Positions 61,546 to 64,000 of a stretch of 64,000 nt of DNA are shown piece after piece; positions within the stretch are counted from its first letter, which is position 1; the number at the start of each line of letters is the position of its first letter. The notes beneath the pieces were generated by a model. The model was given only the letters and a program-made list of their open reading frames with translations, ran no database searches and was not told the origin of the DNA. This DNA comes from Streptomyces sp. cf386 (lineage in GTDB: Bacteria; Actinomycetota; Actinomycetes; Streptomycetales; Streptomycetaceae), in assembly GCF_900103585.1 (NCBI RefSeq), contig NZ_FNHV01000028.1, positions 36,909 through 100,908 of the forward strand. Direction: 5' to 3'. The translations under genes and the position numbers were made by a program.

Positions 61546-63423
61546 TCACTCCTTGTGGCCCTCGTCGGACCCGCCCTGATCCTGCTGCTCGTCGCTGTCG
61601 TCGCCCTCGTTCTCATCCTCGTTCTCGTCGAGGGCGTCCACGAAGTCGACCCCGTCCAGCTCGGCAAGCCGGTCGGAGGCGTCCGTGCTGCCGTCCTTGT
61701 CGGCCTCGACAGCCTTGGCGAACCACTCCCGCGCCTCACCCTCCCGCCCAGCGGCGAACAGCGCGTCGGCGTACGCGTACCTCAGCCGCGCGGTCCACGG
61801 CTGTACGGCGTTGGAGGCCAGCTCAGGGCTCTGCAGCGTCACGATGGCCGCGTCCAGCTGCCCCAGGTCACGCCGGGCACCGGCCGCGACGAGCCGCATC
61901 TCGACCTGCCCGGCCTTGTCGAGCTTGGACACCTCGGGCGCCCCGGCCATGTCCAGCGCCTTCTCCGGCCGCCCGAGCCCACGCTCGCAGTCGGCCATGA
62001 GCGGCCACAGGTCCACCGTCCCGGTCATCCGCCGCGCCGCCCGGAACTCGGCGAGCGCCTCGGAATACTTCTGATTCGCGTACGCCGCGAACCCGGCCGC
62101 CTCGCGTACGGCCGCAACACGCGACGCCAGCCGCAGGGCCACCTTGGAGTAGCCGTAAGCGCCCTCGGGGTCCTCGTCGATGAGCCGCGCGACCATCACC
62201 AGGTTCTTGGCGACATCCTCCGCGAGCGTCTTCGGCAGGCTCTGAAGCTCCTGCCGTACGTCCTTGTCGATCTCGTCACCCGTGACGTCCTCGGGGATCG
62301 GCAGCCGCTTGATCGGCTCGCGGTCCCCACGGTCCCGATCCCGCTCATCACGGAACCGGCCACCGCCGCGTCGGTCGTCACGACCGCCGTCACGCCCACG
62401 GAACCCACCCGGCCGACCATCACGGTCGTCCCGACGCGGCCCACGGCCCCCACGGTCATCCCGCCCACGGAACCCACCCCGGTCACCGCGGCTGTCGTCC
62501 CGCCGGAACCCACCCCGGTCGTCACGACGATCATCGCGCCGGAAGCCCCCACGGTCGCCACCGCGGTCATCGCCACGACGGTCGTCACGGCGATCATCCC
62601 GACGATCGTCACGACGGTCATCACCACGACGATCGTCACGGCGGAAGCCCCGGTCGCGATCGTCGCCACGGAACCCGCGGTCCCGGTCATCGCGACGGAA
62701 GCCACCGCGGTCACCATCCCGACGAGTGTCGCTACGACGGTCGCCGCCCCGGTCATCGCGCCGGCCGTACCCGCCACCACGGTTGTCGTCACGCCGGAAG
62801 CCACCACGGTCATCACCACGACGGTCATCACGCCGATCATCCCGACGATCGTCACGACGGTCATCGCGGCGGTCATCACCACGACGATCGTCACGGCGGT
62901 CATCGCGGCGATCGTCGCGGCGGAAGCCACCGCGCTCGTCGTCGCGGCGGAAGGACGGGCGATCGCCGTCGCGACGGAAGCCACGGTCGCGGTCGTCCCG
63001 ACGCGGCCCACCGGAACGGTCGTCCCTGCGGAACGGCGGACGAGGCCCACGATCGCCCTCACGCCGGTCATCGCGCCGGCCGTACCCGCCGCCACGGTTG
63101 TCGTCACGCCGGAAACCACCACGGTCGCCACCGCGGTCATCGCCACGACGGTCGTCACGGCGATCATCCCGACGGTCGCCGCCGCGGTCGTCACGACGGT
63201 CGCCGCCGCGGTCGTCACGACGGTCATCGCGGCGGTCGTCACGACGGAAGCCGCCGCGATCGCCGCCCCGGTCATCGCCACGGCGATCGTCGCGACGCCC
63301 GTAACCACCACGGTCGTTGTCGCGGCGGAAGCCGCCACGGTCTCCTCGGTAGCCGCCACGGTCACCACTGTCCCGTCGCCGCTGGTCGCGCTCCGGTCGA
63401 TCGTCGGGAGAGTTGGTGGACAT
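61546..63423 (-). CDS. Arg/Asp/Gly repeat protein with C-terminal TPR-like domain
   Basis: A 625-aa protein in two parts. Residues about 5-365 are an extreme polyampholyte of RDDRRDDRR, DRGGFRRDD and GGYGRRDDR blocks, disordered and reminiscent of RGG-type RNA-binding tails. Residues about 375-590 are a helical repeat domain (KLVMVARLIDEDPEGAYGYSK-like; EALAEFRAARRMTG; AEREWF-type repeats), then an acidic tail of Glu/Asp/Gln. ATG at 63423 with AGGAGTCACC. It sits directly downstream of the rRNA operon. Function unknown; rRNA or ribosome-related role is only a guess. Confidence 0.85.
   Translation of the reverse strand: MSTNSPDDRPERDQRRRDSGDRGGYRGDRGGFRRDNDRGGYGRRDDRRGDDRGGDRGGFRRDDRRDDRRDDRGGDRRDDRGGDRRDDRRDDRRGDDRGGDRGGFRRDDNRGGGYGRRDDRREGDRGPRPPFRRDDRSGGPRRDDRDRGFRRDGDRPSFRRDDERGGFRRDDRRDDRRDDRRGDDRRDDRRDDRRDDRRDDRRGDDRGGFRRDDNRGGGYGRRDDRGGDRRSDTRRDGDRGGFRRDDRDRGFRGDDRDRGFRRDDRRGDDRRDDRRDDRRDDRRGDDRGGDRGGFRRDDRRDDRGGFRRDDSRGDRGGFRGRDDRGGRGPRRDDRDGRPGGFRGRDGGRDDRRGGGRFRDERDRDRGDREPIKRLPIPEDVTGDEIDKDVRQELQSLPKTLAEDVAKNLVMVARLIDEDPEGAYGYSKVALRLASRVAAVREAAGFAAYANQKYSEALAEFRAARRMTGTVDLWPLMADCERGLGRPEKALDMAGAPEVSKLDKAGQVEMRLVAAGARRDLGQLDAAIVTLQSPELASNAVQPWTARLRYAYADALFAAGREGEAREWFAKAVEADKDGSTDASDRLAELDGVDFVDALDENEDENEGDDSDEQQDQGGSDEGHKE
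62340..63405. repeat. Imperfect tandem repeats encoding R/D/G blocks
   Basis: Short units of 12-15 bp such as CGGTCATCACGACGA and larger composite blocks recur throughout, for example the near-identical CGCCGGCCGTACCCGCC segments around 62759 and 63075. Prone to length change. Confidence 0.85.
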
Positions 63424-63465
63424 GGTGACTCCTGTCTTCGGTACCGCAAGCATTGTAAAAACAAA

Positions 63466-63506
63466 AGGACCCCTGGTCCCAGCTGAACGCTGGGACCAGG
63501 GGTCCT
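63466..63506 (-). terminator. rRNA operon terminator
   Basis: A perfect 18-bp stem (AGGACCCCTGGTCCCAGC and complement) with a 5-nt loop, followed on the minus strand by TTTTGTTTTT. It lies 10 bp past the 5S 3' end. Confidence 0.93.
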
Positions 63507-63515
63507 CCAAAGATT

Positions 63516-63634
63516 GTTCGGCGGCGTCCTACTCTCCCACAGGGTCCCCCCTGCAGTACCATCGGCGCTGTAAGGCTTAGCTTCCGGGTTCGGAATGTAA
63601 CCGGGCGTTTCCCTCACGCTATAACCACCGAAAC
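63516..63634 (-). rRNA. rrf: 5S ribosomal RNA
   Basis: The minus strand reads GTTTCGGTGGTTATAGCG at the 5' end and GTAGGACGCCGCCGAAC at the 3' end, 119 nt, with the closing helix pairing GTTTCGG/CCGAAC and the CCGAACCCGGAAGC loop typical of 5S rRNA. Confidence 0.96.
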
Positions 63635-63735
63635 CCTAATGGTTTCGAGCGAACAAGCACACTCTTCTATTGTTGTTCTACTCAAAGCCGACAACGGTCG
63701 TTGTCTCAGAACTAACACAGTGGACGCGAGCAACT
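63635..63735 (-). other. 23S-5S transcribed spacer
   Basis: About 100 bp between the mature rRNAs; no tRNA present. Confidence 0.6.

Positions 63736-64000
<265 letters not shown>

Noticed and set aside
62340..63405. The repeat tract near 63 kb as a CRISPR array
   Set aside because: Units are short, unequal and in frame with a coding sequence; there are no unique spacers of constant length.

Overview
This is a chromosomal segment of a Streptomyces or close relative. The DNA is very GC-rich, codons end in G or C, and GTG starts and ATGA/GTGA stop-start overlaps are common. The gene content is actinobacterial: a SepF paralogue, an orphan ParA with ScpA/ScpB, Rpf-like lysozyme-fold secreted proteins, a WYL regulator, a PucR regulator and a DmdR/IdeR-type iron box. 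The last 0.5 kb is the 3' end of a ribosomal RNA operon (23S then 5S, minus strand) with its terminator. I saw no insertion sequence, prophage, CRISPR array or tRNA. The window looks like conserved core chromosome rather than an island.

Layout. 0.1-6.6 kb: SepF paralogue, acyl-CoA dehydrogenase, a 14-TM MFS exporter, a PIG-V-like mannosyltransferase, a PAP2 phosphatase and a small I78-type inhibitor. 7-9.7 kb: a stand-alone cytochrome oxidase subunit I whose 3' end overlaps a convergent WYL regulator. 9.7-16.1 kb: a branched-chain amino acid/amide type ABC transporter split across a divergent promoter. The binding lipoprotein lies on the minus strand; a permease-permease-ATPase triple fusion plus a second ATPase lie on the plus strand. 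16-17.5 kb: two secreted Rpf-like proteins. 19.3-23.8 kb: a tightly coupled minus-strand operon, chorismate mutase - tyrA - cmk - plsC - der. 24-25.8 kb: lipoprotein-like protein, a membrane protein with in-membrane histidines, and a Rieske lipoprotein. 25.8-29 kb: a compact ADP-ribose/nucleotidyltransferase cluster: two RlaP-family nucleotidyltransferases converging, an ADP-ribosylglycohydrolase, and an NrtR-type Nudix repressor with a striking duplicated operator. 29-34.7 kb: DinB-like protein with a coupled 54-aa ORF, then parA - RHH protein - scpA - scpB - rluB (minus). 35-41 kb: ald, an NB-ARC/TPR protein, a Nudix hydrolase and pyrG. 41.4-49.1 kb: a GH15 trehalase/glucoamylase-like enzyme, an FAD-linked oxidase, an LLM oxidoreductase, an APC permease and a divergent PucR regulator. 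49-55.5 kb: glycosyltransferase, MraY-like protein, recN, nadK, tlyA and a small acidic protein. 55.5-59 kb: SCP2-like protein and an iron-siderophore ABC transporter (two permeases plus ATPase) under an iron box. 59-63.4 kb: HAD phosphatase, DUF1015 protein, and a 625-aa protein with an extreme Arg/Asp/Gly repeat tract next to the rRNA operon.

General themes. (1) Nine genes have a TAnnnT (or GATAAT) hexamer 6-8 nt before the start codon and no ribosome-binding site, as expected of leaderless transcripts. (2) Convergent genes often overlap at their 3' ends. (3) NAD(P)/ADP-ribose chemistry recurs: NrtR, ADP-ribosylglycohydrolase, a second Nudix hydrolase and NAD kinase. The 25.8-29 kb cluster and its double palindromic operator is the best candidate for an under-described system.
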